NCBI RefSeq assembly: GCF_900101965.1
Contig: NZ_FNAP01000001.1
Span: 558,001-622,000 of the forward strand
DNA from: Rhodospira trueperi
Lineage (GTDB): Bacteria; Pseudomonadota; Alphaproteobacteria; Rhodospirillales; Rhodospirillaceae
Reading direction: 5' to 3'
Length of the DNA: 64,000 bases
Shown in pieces: positions 50,297 to 61,143 of the stretch; position 1 is the first letter of the stretch, and each line of letters starts with the position of its first letter. The notes under the pieces are model-generated. The model was not told the origin of the DNA. It made no database searches and saw only the letters and a list, made by a program, of their open reading frames with translations. The position numbers were made by a program, and so were the translations under genes.

Positions 50297-51991
50297 TCAA
50301 TCCCGAAACCGGTGGGTGATGGGATAGCGCCGGTCGCGGCCGAAGGCCCGCAGGGTGATCTTGACCCCGGGCGGCGCCTGACGGCGCTTGTATTCGGCGC
50401 CGTTGAGCAGGCGCCAGACACGGCGCACGGTCTCGGCGTCGTGGCCGGCGTCGATCATCTCGGCGACGCCGTGCTCGCCCTCGATCAGGCCGTTGAGAAT
50501 GCGGTCGAGCACCGGATAGGGCGGCAGACTGTCCTCGTCCTTCTGGTCGGGGCGCAGCTCGGCGGTGGGCGGCTTATCGATGACGCGTTCCGGCATCACC
50601 GGGCCGTCCGGCCCCCGCATGCCCTCGGGCCGACCGTGGTCATTGCGCCAGCGGCTGACGTGAAAGACGGTGGTCTTGTAAACGTCCTTGAGGACCGAAT
50701 AGCCGCCGCACATGTCGCCGTACAGCGTGGCGTACCCGACGCTCATCTCGCTCTTGTTGCCGGTGGACAGCACCATGGGGCCGAACTTGTTGGACAGCGC
50801 CATCAACGTCAGACCACGCGCGCGCGACTGGATGTTCTCCTCGGTCACGTCCGGGTCGCGCCCCTCGAACAGGCCGCCCAGCATCTGCTCGAAGGCCCTC
50901 ATGGCCAGGCCGATGTTCACCGAATCGTAGCGCACCCCCAGCGTGCGGGCGCACGCCTCGGCGTCCTCCAGGCTTTCGGGCGAGGTGTAGGGCGAGGGCA
51001 TCATGACGCACCACACCCGCTCCGGCCCCAGGGCATCCACCGCCACCGCCGCCGACAGGGCGCTGTCGATGCCGCCGGACAGGCCCAGGATCACCCCGGG
51101 GAAGCCGTTTTTTTCCACATAATCGTGCAACCCCGTGACCATCGCCCGATAAACGGCCTCGTCCTGACAAGGCTGCGGGGCCATGGGCACGGCGGAACAG
51201 GTCCAGGCCGCCCCGCCGCCGTGTGGTCGCGTCCAGGTGGTGGTGACGATGGCCTCCGACCACGACGGCAGGCGCCCGGCCAACGCGCCGTCGGCGGCAA
51301 CGACAAACGACTCGCCCTCGAACACCAACTCGTCCTGGCCGCCCACCTGATTCACATAGACCATGGGCAGACCGGTTTCCTCAACGCGCGGACGGGCCTC
51401 ACGAAGGCGCTGATCGTGCTTGTCCACCTCGAACGGCGAGCCGTTCAGGACGAGCAAAATCTCCGCCCCGGCCGCCGCCAGATGTCCCGCCACCTGTGGC
51501 CCCCACATGTCCTCGCACACCATGATGCCCAGGCGGGCGCCGTGCAGGGTCACCACGTCGGGCATCGGCCCGCGCGAGAACACCCGCACCTCGTCGAACA
51601 CGCCGTAGTTCGGCAACAGGTGCTTGAAGCCCAGGAAATGGATCTCGCCGCCGTCCAACAGCAGAGCGGCGTTGCCCAGCTTGCGCCGACCGTCGTCCAG
51701 GTCGGTGAACCGCCACGGCGCCCCCACCAGCAAGGCTGGGCCGCCGTCTCCGGTTTCCGCCGCCAAGGCCAGTACAGCCGCCTGGACCAGATCCAGGAAC
51801 GCGTTGCGGTAGACCAGGTCCTCCGGCGGATAGCCGCTGATGACCAGTTCGGGGAACACAACCAGATCGGATCCATCCCGAGATGCCACGTCCCGTGCGG
51901 CGCGCACGCGGTCGGCATTGCCGGCGATGTCGCCGACGGTCGGGTTGATCTGGGCGAGCGTGATGACGAGGCGATCCTGTCGATCTGGCAT
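50297..51991 (-). CDS. nadE: Glutamine-dependent NAD+ synthetase
   Basis: The protein has 564 residues. The N-terminal nitrilase-like glutaminase domain (1 to about 260) has the catalytic triad Glu48 (FPELVISGYP), Lys123 (GFKHLLPNYG) and Cys159 (MVCEDMWG). The C-terminal synthetase domain has the ATP-pyrophosphatase P-loop LGLSGGIDSALSA, LSTGNKSEMSVGYATLYGD and VIDKPPTAELRPDQKDEDSLPPY. It makes NAD+ from nicotinic acid adenine dinucleotide with glutamine-derived ammonia. It ends 37 bases before ipdC starts on the minus strand. Confidence 0.96.
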   Translation of the reverse strand: MPDRQDRLVITLAQINPTVGDIAGNADRVRAARDVASRDGSDLVVFPELVISGYPPEDLVYRNAFLDLVQAAVLALAAETGDGGPALLVGAPWRFTDLDDGRRKLGNAALLLDGGEIHFLGFKHLLPNYGVFDEVRVFSRGPMPDVVTLHGARLGIMVCEDMWGPQVAGHLAAAGAEILLVLNGSPFEVDKHDQRLREARPRVEETGLPMVYVNQVGGQDELVFEGESFVVAADGALAGRLPSWSEAIVTTTWTRPHGGGAAWTCSAVPMAPQPCQDEAVYRAMVTGLHDYVEKNGFPGVILGLSGGIDSALSAAVAVDALGPERVWCVMMPSPYTSPESLEDAEACARTLGVRYDSVNIGLAMRAFEQMLGGLFEGRDPDVTEENIQSRARGLTLMALSNKFGPMVLSTGNKSEMSVGYATLYGDMCGGYSVLKDVYKTTVFHVSRWRNDHGRPEGMRGPDGPVMPERVIDKPPTAELRPDQKDEDSLPPYPVLDRILNGLIEGEHGVAEMIDAGHDAETVRRVWRLLNGAEYKRRQAPPGVKITLRAFGRDRRYPITHRFRD

Positions 51992-52075
51992 GCCGGGTCT
52001 CCGTACCGAATGAACCAGTCATACGGCACCCGGCGCGGCCTCCGCCAGAGACGATTTGCCCATCCGCCCGGGCTT

Positions 52076-52921
52076 TCAGAACCCGCTCGCCGCTGTTTCC
52101 GGCACCGGCCGCAGGGCGCCCGGCGGCAGGTCCATGATGGATGGATCAACCGGCGGCGCGGCGTACCCCGGCGCTGGATAGGACGGCGCGACAGCCCCGG
52201 GCACGGCATACCCGGGCGCGGCATACCCGGGCGGTTGGGCATATCCCGGTGGTCCGGCGTACCCGGGTGGCACGCCAACCGGCCCACTGGCATAGGGCGG
52301 CGCATAACCCGGCGGCAGCGGGTACGGCGACGGCAGGTCACCCGGTGCCACCGACGCGGGCGGCGGCGCGGCCAGCACCGGCGCCGGCCTCGCCACGGCC
52401 GCTGGATCGGCTGGAACCGGCGGCGGGGGCAGTTCCCTCGAAGGGGCCGGCGCGATCGGAGCGACGCGCGGCATCGGGTCAAACCCCTGCATGGGCATGG
52501 CCGCCGACGGCGCGCCGGACACCTCCCCCATCCCGGTCGCCTGAGCCACCTCCGCGAACAGGCTGTTCCGCGTCGCGGCGTCGAGCCGCCCCGCGCCCAC
52601 CAACGCGTTCAGGGCCGAGCCGATCCCCTCCACCACAGCCAAACGGCCGGCCGCGTCGGGTCGCGCCGCCCGCGCGACACTGCCCATCATCGACAGCGCG
52701 GCGGGCGCCGATTCGGCGCGTTCCAACGCCACCGAGCGGGCCGCCGCGTGGAGGGCATCGGCCGGCGCCGACATCACCACCTGTCCCGGGGCCAGACGGG
52801 CATTCATGGCCGCCAAGACATCGGAGAACAGGGCCGCGTCGTCCGCGTGCGCCGGACCGGCAAGACCGGCGAGCACACTCAGCAGCGCCGCGAATCTTCC
52901 GAACAAAGTCCGTCCGACCAT
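52076..52921 (-). CDS. Secreted Pro/Gly/Tyr-rich protein of unknown function
   Basis: The protein has 281 residues. The start at 52921 is chosen because GGGAGGG precedes it. A signal peptide (about residues 1-27, ending AHADD) leads into an Ala-rich helical domain (about 28-145), then a disordered tail with repeated GYAPPG/GYAxPG units, PPGYAGPPGYAQ and PPP runs. The base composition is uniformly high in C and G. The tail resembles cell-wall or biofilm proteins of low complexity. No family was recognised. Confidence 0.68.
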   Translation of the reverse strand: MVGRTLFGRFAALLSVLAGLAGPAHADDAALFSDVLAAMNARLAPGQVVMSAPADALHAAARSVALERAESAPAALSMMGSVARAARPDAAGRLAVVEGIGSALNALVGAGRLDAATRNSLFAEVAQATGMGEVSGAPSAAMPMQGFDPMPRVAPIAPAPSRELPPPPVPADPAAVARPAPVLAAPPPASVAPGDLPSPYPLPPGYAPPYASGPVGVPPGYAGPPGYAQPPGYAAPGYAVPGAVAPSYPAPGYAAPPVDPSIMDLPPGALRPVPETAASGF

Positions 52922-53304
52922 GTGGCCCTCCCCTGCCCCGACGCCCCATCCCCCATCACGGACGAGGAACACCGCCACGACAGCCCACAACCTTTCTACG
53001 GTCTACAACTTTACGCCACCCTGCCCGCGCGGTAAACGCGAAAAAAGCCCTTCGGCCATTCTTTCGATGGACCTGCGGGGAGGAGAGCTGCCGCTTTCTT
53101 GTGGACATGGGGCGGTCGCCCTGAACACGAACCGCGTGCCGTCCCTGGATCGGTGACGGGTGCTCATGGGATTGACGCGGGAGCCGCCACAGGCCCTAAA
53201 CCCTTCCAACGTCCTCCCGACGGGTGGGAGGTGGCGGAGCGGGGCTGTCCGGTCGTCGGTCCTTCAAACGCATTGAGAGATCAAAGCCGCTTGGAAACAC
53301 CGCG
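52922..53304. other. 383-base gap before the DUF123 protein gene
   Basis: This divergent gap carries the promoter of the Pro-rich protein (minus) and probably of the DUF123 gene (plus). No coding frame or clear repeat is seen. Confidence 0.5.
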
Positions 53305-53781
53305 ATGACTGATCACGCCGCTTTCGTCGTGCTGCCCGACATGCTGACCCAGGCTTGGGACCCGTGGTTGGATCCGCGCGAGATCGAGACCGAGGCGCCC
53401 ACCGGCCCCGGAGCGTATCTCCTCGCCCTCCGGCTGGTGTCGGCCACGGCGCTGCCGCCGCGCCTTTCGCGCCCGGACCTGACGGCCCTGACGCCGGGAT
53501 GGTATCTGTATGCTGGCAGCGCGCGCGGCCCCGGCGGCCTGCGGGCCCGCGTCCGCCGCCATGCCCGCGCGAACAAGGCCAGACGCTGGCATGTGGATTG
53601 GCTCACATGCACGGCGGATGTGCTTCAGGGTGTGTTTGTCCAACCGGGAGGTCACGAATGCGCCCTGATCGCAGAGGCCCGCGCCCGCCTCGCCGTTGCC
53701 GTCCCGGTGCCCGGCTTCGGCGCGAGCGACTGCCGACGCTGCCCGGCACATCTGGTGGAGTTTGATGACGCGGAAATTTAA
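53305..53781 (+). CDS. DUF123 (GIY-YIG-like) domain protein
   Basis: The protein has 158 residues. The N-terminal 35 residues precede PTGPGAYLLALRL, then GWYLYAGSARGPGGLRARVRRHARA, then HVDWLTCTADVLQGVFV and a Cys-containing tail RRCPAHLV. The motif GAYLL and YLYAGSARGPGGLRAR is the GIY-YIG-like core of DUF123, sometimes fused to endonuclease III. It could be a nuclease or nucleic-acid-binding protein; catalysis has not been shown for the family. It stands alone. Confidence 0.85.
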   Translation: MTDHAAFVVLPDMLTQAWDPWLDPREIETEAPTGPGAYLLALRLVSATALPPRLSRPDLTALTPGWYLYAGSARGPGGLRARVRRHARANKARRWHVDWLTCTADVLQGVFVQPGGHECALIAEARARLAVAVPVPGFGASDCRRCPAHLVEFDDAEI

Positions 53782-53970
53782 CCGCGCCGGAATTTGGGGC
53801 TTGCGCTGGCATGCCCGATCCGGTCAAGTCGGGTCCCCCGCGTGGCCGGCGCCCTTTAACCGGTCTCGGAAAGCAAACACAACGCGGGGCCTGATGTTGC
53901 GTGTTCGGTTGCGCGTCCCATGTCTGCTCGGCGTCCCCATGGCATGCCGTTGAACACAGGAGGCTTGAGA

Positions 53971-55203
53971 ATGGTTCGGACACACGGCATCAGCCGGCGC
54001 GCCCTGACGGGTATCGCGGGTCTGCTCGCCCTAGCAACAACGGCCGGAAGCCTGAGCCCCGCCGCCGTCTCGGCGCAGGAGCCGGTGCGCATCGGCGAGA
54101 TCAACAGCTACTCCCGCCTTCCCTCCTTCACCGAGCCGTACCGCATGGGCTGGACCCTGGCGCTGGAGGAGGTCAACGCCGCCGGTGGCGTGCTGGGCCG
54201 ACCGCTGGAGGTCTTCGACCGCGACGACGGCGGCCATCCGGGCGATGCCGTGACCGCCGCCAATGAACTGGTCAGCGCCGAGGGCGTGGACCTGTTGATG
54301 GGCACGTTCTTCTCACACGTCGGCCTCGCGGTTTCCGATTTCGCCCACCAGCGCGGTGTGTTCTTCCTGGCCGCCGAGCCCCTGACCGACGCCATCGTCT
54401 GGGAGAAGGGTAACGCGGTCACCTTCCGGCTGAGGCCCAGCACCTCCATGCAGGCCAAGATGCTGGCGGAGGAGGCGGCGAAGCTCGACGCCACGCGCTG
54501 GGCGGCCATCGCGCCCAACTACGAGTACGGCACCGCCGCCGTGGCCGCGTTCAAGGAGGCCATGGCCACGCTGCGCCCGGACATCGAATGGGTGGAGGAG
54601 CAATGGCCGCCCCTGGGCAAGATCGACGCCGGTGCCACGGTCCAGGCGCTCGCCCGGGCGGAGCCGGATGCCATCTTCAACGTCACCTTCGGTCCCGACC
54701 TCACCAAGTTCGTTCGCGAGGGCAACACGCGCGACCTGTTCGAGGGCCGCGACGTGGTCAGCCTCATCACCGGCGAGCCGGAGTACCTGGACACCTTGGG
54801 TGTGGAGACGCCGGACGGCTGGATCGTCACCGGCTATCCCTGGCCGTCCATCGACACGCCCGAGCATACGGCGTTCCTGGACGCCTACCAGACCCGATGG
54901 GACGACTATCCCCGCCTGGGCTCGGTGGTCGGCTACGCGGCGTTGAAGGCGGCGGCGGCCATCGTGGAAAAGGCCGGCTCGACCGAGACCGAGGCCCTGA
55001 TCGCGGCCGCCAAGGGCATTGAGGTCGCCACGCCATTCGGCCCCATCACCTTCCGTGCCGCCGACCATCAGTCCACCATGGGCGCGTATGTCGGCCGCAC
55101 CGCGCTGCGCGACGGCAAGGGTGTGATGGTTGATTTCCGCTATGTGGACGGCGCCAACGTGCTGCCCTCCGAGGAGGAGGCCAAGGCCCTGCGGCCGGAA
55201 TAG
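53971..55203 (+). CDS. ABC transporter substrate-binding protein, branched-chain amino-acid/urea type (LivJ-like)
   Basis: The protein has 410 residues from the ATG at 53971, which has AGGAGG eight bases upstream. A Tat-like signal peptide (SRRALTGIAGLLALATTAGS) sends it to the periplasm. The Periplas_BP_6 pattern shows as VRIGEINSYSRLPSFTEPYRMGWTLALEEVNAAGGVLGRPLEVFDRDDG then EGVDLLMGTFFSHVGLAVSDFA. It begins an operon of binding protein, permeases and two ATPases. Substrate cannot be told from sequence; amides, amino acids and aromatic acids are all possible in the family. Confidence 0.9.
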   Translation: MVRTHGISRRALTGIAGLLALATTAGSLSPAAVSAQEPVRIGEINSYSRLPSFTEPYRMGWTLALEEVNAAGGVLGRPLEVFDRDDGGHPGDAVTAANELVSAEGVDLLMGTFFSHVGLAVSDFAHQRGVFFLAAEPLTDAIVWEKGNAVTFRLRPSTSMQAKMLAEEAAKLDATRWAAIAPNYEYGTAAVAAFKEAMATLRPDIEWVEEQWPPLGKIDAGATVQALARAEPDAIFNVTFGPDLTKFVREGNTRDLFEGRDVVSLITGEPEYLDTLGVETPDGWIVTGYPWPSIDTPEHTAFLDAYQTRWDDYPRLGSVVGYAALKAAAAIVEKAGSTETEALIAAAKGIEVATPFGPITFRAADHQSTMGAYVGRTALRDGKGVMVDFRYVDGANVLPSEEEAKALRPE

Positions 55204-55234
55204 ACACCGCCGCGCGGACGGAGGGGCTGGCCGC

Positions 55235-57121
55235 ATGGACTTCCTCGTCATCCAGGCCCTGACCGGGCTGGCCAGCGCGTCCTCTCTGTTCCTGCTGGCC
55301 AGCGGGCTGTCGATCATCTTCGGCGTCACGCGGATCGTGAACTTCGCCCACGGCTCGTTTTACATGCTGGGGGCCTATGTGGCGTGGACCCTGACGACGG
55401 CGTGGAGCGGGCCGCTCGGCTTCTGGGGCGGCGTGCTGGCCGCCGCCGCCGTGGTCGCGGTGCTCGGCGCCCTGGTTGAGATCGTTGTGCTGCGCCGCAT
55501 TTACAGCGCGCCGGAGCTCTTTCCGCTTCTGGCGACGTTCGGCTTGGCGCTGATCGCCGAGGACGCGGTCAAGATGATCTGGGGGCCTCAGGACCTGCTG
55601 GGGCCGCGCGCGCCCGGACTGGAGGGCGCGGTCTCGATCCTGGGGCACCCGTTCCCGGCCTATGATCTGGTGCTGATCGCCCTGGGACCGCTGGTGTTGG
55701 GGCTGCTGTGGCTGGGCCTGCGGCACACTCGCTGGGGCGTGCTGATCCGAGCCGCCACCGAGGATCGGACCATGGTCGCCGCGCTGGGCGTCGATCAGGC
55801 GCGCCTGTTCACCGGCGTTTTCACCCTGGGCGTGTTCCTGGCGGCGCTGGGCGGAGCGCTCCAGATTCCCCGCGAGGCCGTGCATCACGCCCTGGACATG
55901 CAGGTGATCGTCGAGGCCTTTGTGATCGTGGTCATCGGCGGCCTGGGGAGCGTGCCCGGTGCCTTCCTGGCCTCGCTGCTGGTGGCCGAGTTGAATGCCT
56001 TCGGCATTCTTCTGTTCCCGCAGATCAGCATGGTACTGCTGTTCCTGGTCATGGCGGTGGTGCTGGTCATCCGCCCCCACGGGCTGCTCGGCCGCGCGGA
56101 AAGCGAGGTTCGCGCCGGCCTGGACGTGGCCCATGCGCCCTGGCGCCCGATGGACCGACGCGGCCTTACGGTGGCGGCCGCGCTGACCGCCACCCTGGCC
56201 GCGCTGCCCCTGGTGGCGGGGCCGTATACCCTGTCGGTGATGACCGAAATTCTCATTCTCGCCGTGTTCGCCGCCAGCCTGCACCTGATGATGGGCGTCG
56301 GCGGCATGGTCTCCTTCGGCCACGCCGCCTTTTTCGGCCTGGGAGCCTACGGCGTGGCCCTGCTGGTCCGGTACGCCAACGTGGCGACGGAATGGGGGCT
56401 GCTGACCGGGCCGGCCCTGGCTCTGGCCGGGGCCGCCATGTTCGGCTGGTTCTGCGTGCGCCTGTCTGGCGTCTATCTGGCCATGCTCACCCTGGCGTTC
56501 GCCCAGATTCTCTGGTCGATCGTGTTCCAGTGGACGGAGGTGACGGGCGGCGACAACGGCATTCTCGGCGTCTGGCCGAGCCGCTGGGCGACCGATCCTG
56601 CCGTGCACTATCTGATGACGCTGACCCTGTGCGCAGCGGCCATCGCGGCGATCCGACATCTGGTGTTCTCGCCCCTGGGTCAGTCGATCCGGGCCTGCCG
56701 GGACAGCCCGCGCCGGGCGGACGCCATTGGCCTTGATCGCCGGGGCCTGCAATGGCTGTGCTTCGTCCTGGCGGGCGGCTTCGCCGGGCTGGCGGGAGCG
56801 TTGTATGCCGGCCTCAAGGGCAGCGTCTTCCCCGATGTTCTCGGCATTCCGCTGTCCGTGGACGGGCTGGTGATGGTCCTGCTCGGCGGTCTCGGCACCC
56901 TGACGGGGCCGCTCGTGGGCGCCGGCGTGTTCAAGGCACTGGCCATCCACGTCAGCAGCGCCACCGACCTGTGGAAGCTGATCCTGGGCACGGTGATCGT
57001 GGTGCTCGTGCTGGCGTTCCCGGAGGGCCTTGCCGGACTCTGGCGGCGCCGGGTGGCGCCCCTGTTCGACCGGTCGCGCACGACGGCGGAGGGAGAGGCC
57101 GATGACCGCGCCCGCCCTTGA
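55235..57121 (+). CDS. Fused LivH-LivM-type ABC permease
   Basis: The protein has 628 residues with about 16 membrane segments. Residues 1 to about 295 resemble LivH (SGLSIIFGVTRIVNFAHGSFYMLGAY at the start, VVIGGLGSVPGAFLASLLVAEL near 235-256). From about 310, LivM follows (LHLMMGVGGMVSFGHAAFFGLGAYGVALLVR, then VYLAMLTLAFAQILWSIV and a C-terminal VDGLVMVLLGGLGTLTGPLVGAG). The two permeases are normally separate genes, so this is a gene fusion joined by an Arg-rich linker. It overlaps livG by 20 bases. Confidence 0.92.
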   Translation: MDFLVIQALTGLASASSLFLLASGLSIIFGVTRIVNFAHGSFYMLGAYVAWTLTTAWSGPLGFWGGVLAAAAVVAVLGALVEIVVLRRIYSAPELFPLLATFGLALIAEDAVKMIWGPQDLLGPRAPGLEGAVSILGHPFPAYDLVLIALGPLVLGLLWLGLRHTRWGVLIRAATEDRTMVAALGVDQARLFTGVFTLGVFLAALGGALQIPREAVHHALDMQVIVEAFVIVVIGGLGSVPGAFLASLLVAELNAFGILLFPQISMVLLFLVMAVVLVIRPHGLLGRAESEVRAGLDVAHAPWRPMDRRGLTVAAALTATLAALPLVAGPYTLSVMTEILILAVFAASLHLMMGVGGMVSFGHAAFFGLGAYGVALLVRYANVATEWGLLTGPALALAGAAMFGWFCVRLSGVYLAMLTLAFAQILWSIVFQWTEVTGGDNGILGVWPSRWATDPAVHYLMTLTLCAAAIAAIRHLVFSPLGQSIRACRDSPRRADAIGLDRRGLQWLCFVLAGGFAGLAGALYAGLKGSVFPDVLGIPLSVDGLVMVLLGGLGTLTGPLVGAGVFKALAIHVSSATDLWKLILGTVIVVLVLAFPEGLAGLWRRRVAPLFDRSRTTAEGEADDRARP

Positions 57122-57872
57122 GGCCATGGACCTCTGCAAGGCCTTCGGCGGTGTGCGCGCCGTCGATGACGTCGGCGTCCGGATCGGTGCGGGAGAGATC
57201 GTCGCCCTGATCGGTCCCAACGGCGCCGGCAAGACCACCCTGTTCAACATGCTGGGTGGACAACTGCGGCCCGACGCCGGGCGCATCACCCTGTTCGGCC
57301 GCGATGTCACGGGACTGCCGCCGCGCCGGCTGTGGCGTCTGGGTGTGGGGCGAACATTCCAGATTACCGCCACCTTCACCTCGATGACGCTGCGCCAGAA
57401 CGTCCAGGCCGCGCTGATCTCCCATCACCGGCGGGCGTGGTCGCCCTGGACCCGGGCCGAGCGGCTGTACCGCGAGGAGGCCGACGGCCTGCTGTCGCTG
57501 GTGGGCATGGCGGACCTCGCCGAACGGGCCGTGGCGGGCCTCGCCTATGGCGACCTGAAGCGGCTCGATCTTGCCATCGCCTTGGCGCACGATCCCCGTG
57601 TGCTGCTGATGGACGAGCCCACCGCCGGCATGGCCCCGGGCGAACGCGCCCACTTGATGGATTTGACGGTCTCGGTGAGCCGCTCACGCGGGGTGGCCGT
57701 AGTCTTCACAGAACACGACATGGAGGTGGTGTTCGGCCATGCCGAGCGCGTCTTAGTGATGGACCGAGGGCGACTGGTGGCGGAGGGGCCTCCGGCGGCG
57801 ATCCGGGCGGATGCGCGCGTACGCGCGATCTATCTGGGCGAAACGGGGGCGGACGCGGAGGCTTCGACGTGA
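57102..57872 (+). CDS. livG: ABC transporter ATPase, LivG-type
   Basis: The protein has 256 residues. The ATG at 57102 lies inside the end of the permease gene, with GGAGGGAG upstream. Walker [13 protein letters not shown], the LivG insertion TGLPPRRLWRLGVGRTFQITATFTSMT, a signature-like LAYGDLKRLDLAIAL, Walker B VLLMDEPTAGM and H-loop EHDMEV are present. It energises branched-chain-type import together with LivF. Confidence 0.93.
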   Translation: MTAPALEAMDLCKAFGGVRAVDDVGVRIGAGEIVALIGPNGAGKTTLFNMLGGQLRPDAGRITLFGRDVTGLPPRRLWRLGVGRTFQITATFTSMTLRQNVQAALISHHRRAWSPWTRAERLYREEADGLLSLVGMADLAERAVAGLAYGDLKRLDLAIALAHDPRVLLMDEPTAGMAPGERAHLMDLTVSVSRSRGVAVVFTEHDMEVVFGHAERVLVMDRGRLVAEGPPAAIRADARVRAIYLGETGADAEAST

Positions 57873-58579
57873 CCGATCTGCTTGAAGCGCAGCGCCTGAG
57901 CGTCTGGTACGGACGCGCCCGGGTGCTGTTCGACATCGACCTGCGCGTCGGCCCGGGCGAGGTGGTCGCGTTGCTGGGCCGCAACGGCGCCGGCAAAAGC
58001 ACGACGCTCGCCGCCTTGATGGGTCTGATGTCCCGGGTGAGCGGCGACGTCCGCCTGAACGGCGAATCGATCTCTGGCTTGCCGACCCACCGTATCGCGC
58101 GCCTGGGGATGGGATATGTGCCGGAGGACCGCCGTGTTTTCGCGGACCTGACGGTGGACGAGAACCTGGCGGTCGGCCGCCGGCCACCCCGCCCGGGGGT
58201 GCCGCACTGGACGCCCGACATGCTGTTCGCGCTGTTCCCGAATCTGGCCGAGTTGCGGCGTCGGCGCGCCGGCCAGATGTCCGGGGGCGAACAACAGATG
58301 CTGACCATCGCCCGCACCCTGATGGGCAACCCGGCGCTTGTCCTGCTGGACGAACCGTCTGAGGGGTTGGCCCCGCGCATCGTCGATCAGATGGCCGAGG
58401 CGCTGGGCGCCATGAAAACCCAGGGACTCGCCCTTCTGCTGTCGGAGCAAAACAGCCGCTTCGCCCGATCCCTGACGGATCGGGTGACCGTGATCGATCG
58501 CGGCCGGGTGCGCTTCCACGGCACAATGGCGGAGCTTGACAGCCGGAGTGACATCCGGGATAGCGCGCTTTGCGTGTGA
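57869..58579 (+). CDS. livF: ABC transporter ATPase, LivF-type
   Basis: The protein has 236 residues. A GTG start at 57869 overlaps the livG stop (GTGA). Walker A GRNGAGKSTTLAAL, GYVPEDRRVFADLTVDENL (a LivF hallmark), signature MSGGEQQMLTIARTL, Walker B VLLDEPSEGLAP and the SEQN switch are present. It ends the transporter operon, 240 bases before a MarR-family gene. Confidence 0.92.
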   Translation: MTDLLEAQRLSVWYGRARVLFDIDLRVGPGEVVALLGRNGAGKSTTLAALMGLMSRVSGDVRLNGESISGLPTHRIARLGMGYVPEDRRVFADLTVDENLAVGRRPPRPGVPHWTPDMLFALFPNLAELRRRRAGQMSGGEQQMLTIARTLMGNPALVLLDEPSEGLAPRIVDQMAEALGAMKTQGLALLLSEQNSRFARSLTDRVTVIDRGRVRFHGTMAELDSRSDIRDSALCV

Positions 58580-58645
58580 CGTTTCCGGGACTTGTTGATC
58601 CACATGTGATCTTTCGGGAACGTAGCGCGGCGGACAAGCACATCA

Positions 58646-58670
58646 TATACAATTACCTATGAATTGTATA
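58646..58670. promoter_or_regulatory. Palindromic operator candidate upstream of the MarR-family gene
   Basis: TATACAATT (58646-58654) and its exact complement AATTGTATA (58662-58670) are separated by seven bases in an otherwise GC-rich region. MarR-type regulators bind such AT-rich palindromes, so this is a strong operator candidate for autoregulation. It begins 67 bases past the livF stop and 174 bases before the proposed marR start. Confidence 0.65.
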
Positions 58671-58819
58671 AACAAAAGGACGCAATTTTTGCCCGGCCTT
58701 CTGGTTCCTTTCGGTTGTTATGCTGCTATAGTGTGACCGCCCGATGGCGCGGACCCGATTTCCGCCCCGGGCCAACGAACAGCAATGGGGCGGACTTATT
58801 CAGCGGCAGCACAGGGCGA

Positions 58820-59236
58820 ATGGGGCAGATGTTCATTCTGGACGAACAGCTCGGGTTCCAGTTGCGCAAGGCGTACCAGCGCTATCTCAGCCTCTTTGCG
58901 GAGCACATCAAGGAAGAGCTGACGCCGATGCAATTCGCCGTGTTGGCGCGGCTCGAGGAAGTCGGACCGACCTCCCAAAATCAGCTCGGCCGCCTGACGG
59001 CCATGGATGTCGCGACCGTCAAGGGAGTGGTCGGACGCCTGGAGACCCGGAGCCTGATCCAGAGAGCGGCTTCACCCGAGGACCGCCGCAAGCTGCTCAT
59101 CACCCTGACCGGCGACGGGCATACCATGCTGCAACGCGCCAAGACGCAGGCGCCCCGGGTGACCGCCCAGGCCCTCGCGCCCCTATCCGCCGAGGAGCGC
59201 GAGACCCTCCGCAGGCTGCTGCAGCGGATCACCTGA
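58820..59236 (+). CDS. MarR-family transcriptional regulator
   Basis: The protein has 138 residues from the ATG at 58820 (MGQMFILDEQLG); another ATG follows at 58829. The winged-helix domain is clear: LTPMQFAVLARLEEVGPTSQNQLGRLTAMDVATVKGVVGRLETRSLIQR, then the wing ASPEDRRKLLITLTGDG. It probably represses its own gene through the palindrome at 58646-58670. Placement right behind the liv operon suggests it may also sense the transported ligand. Confidence 0.9.
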   Translation: MGQMFILDEQLGFQLRKAYQRYLSLFAEHIKEELTPMQFAVLARLEEVGPTSQNQLGRLTAMDVATVKGVVGRLETRSLIQRAASPEDRRKLLITLTGDGHTMLQRAKTQAPRVTAQALAPLSAEERETLRRLLQRIT

Positions 59237-59388
59237 TCGGGACACCGCGCCCCCACCCCATTGCTCCGCCGCGCCCGCTGCGATAGAACGGGCGCCATCC
59301 GAACCGGATGCCCGTGGTCCGGCCCGTGCCTGTGGCGCGGCGCCGCCGTTTGTGTCCGCGCAACATCCAGCCCCTCCCGGAGGAGCCC

Positions 59389-61068
<1,680 letters not shown>

Positions 61069-61143
61069 ACGGGGCGCCGCCCCACCCTTCCCGCGCGCGG
61101 ACGTCGGCGTTATCCTGTCGTGGCGACGAGGGAGAACGAGGCG

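Noticed and set aside
55046-57379. Minus-strand open frame opposite the fused Liv permease gene
   Set aside because: The product is extremely Arg/Gln/His-rich, which is typical of the complement of a GC-rich membrane-protein gene.
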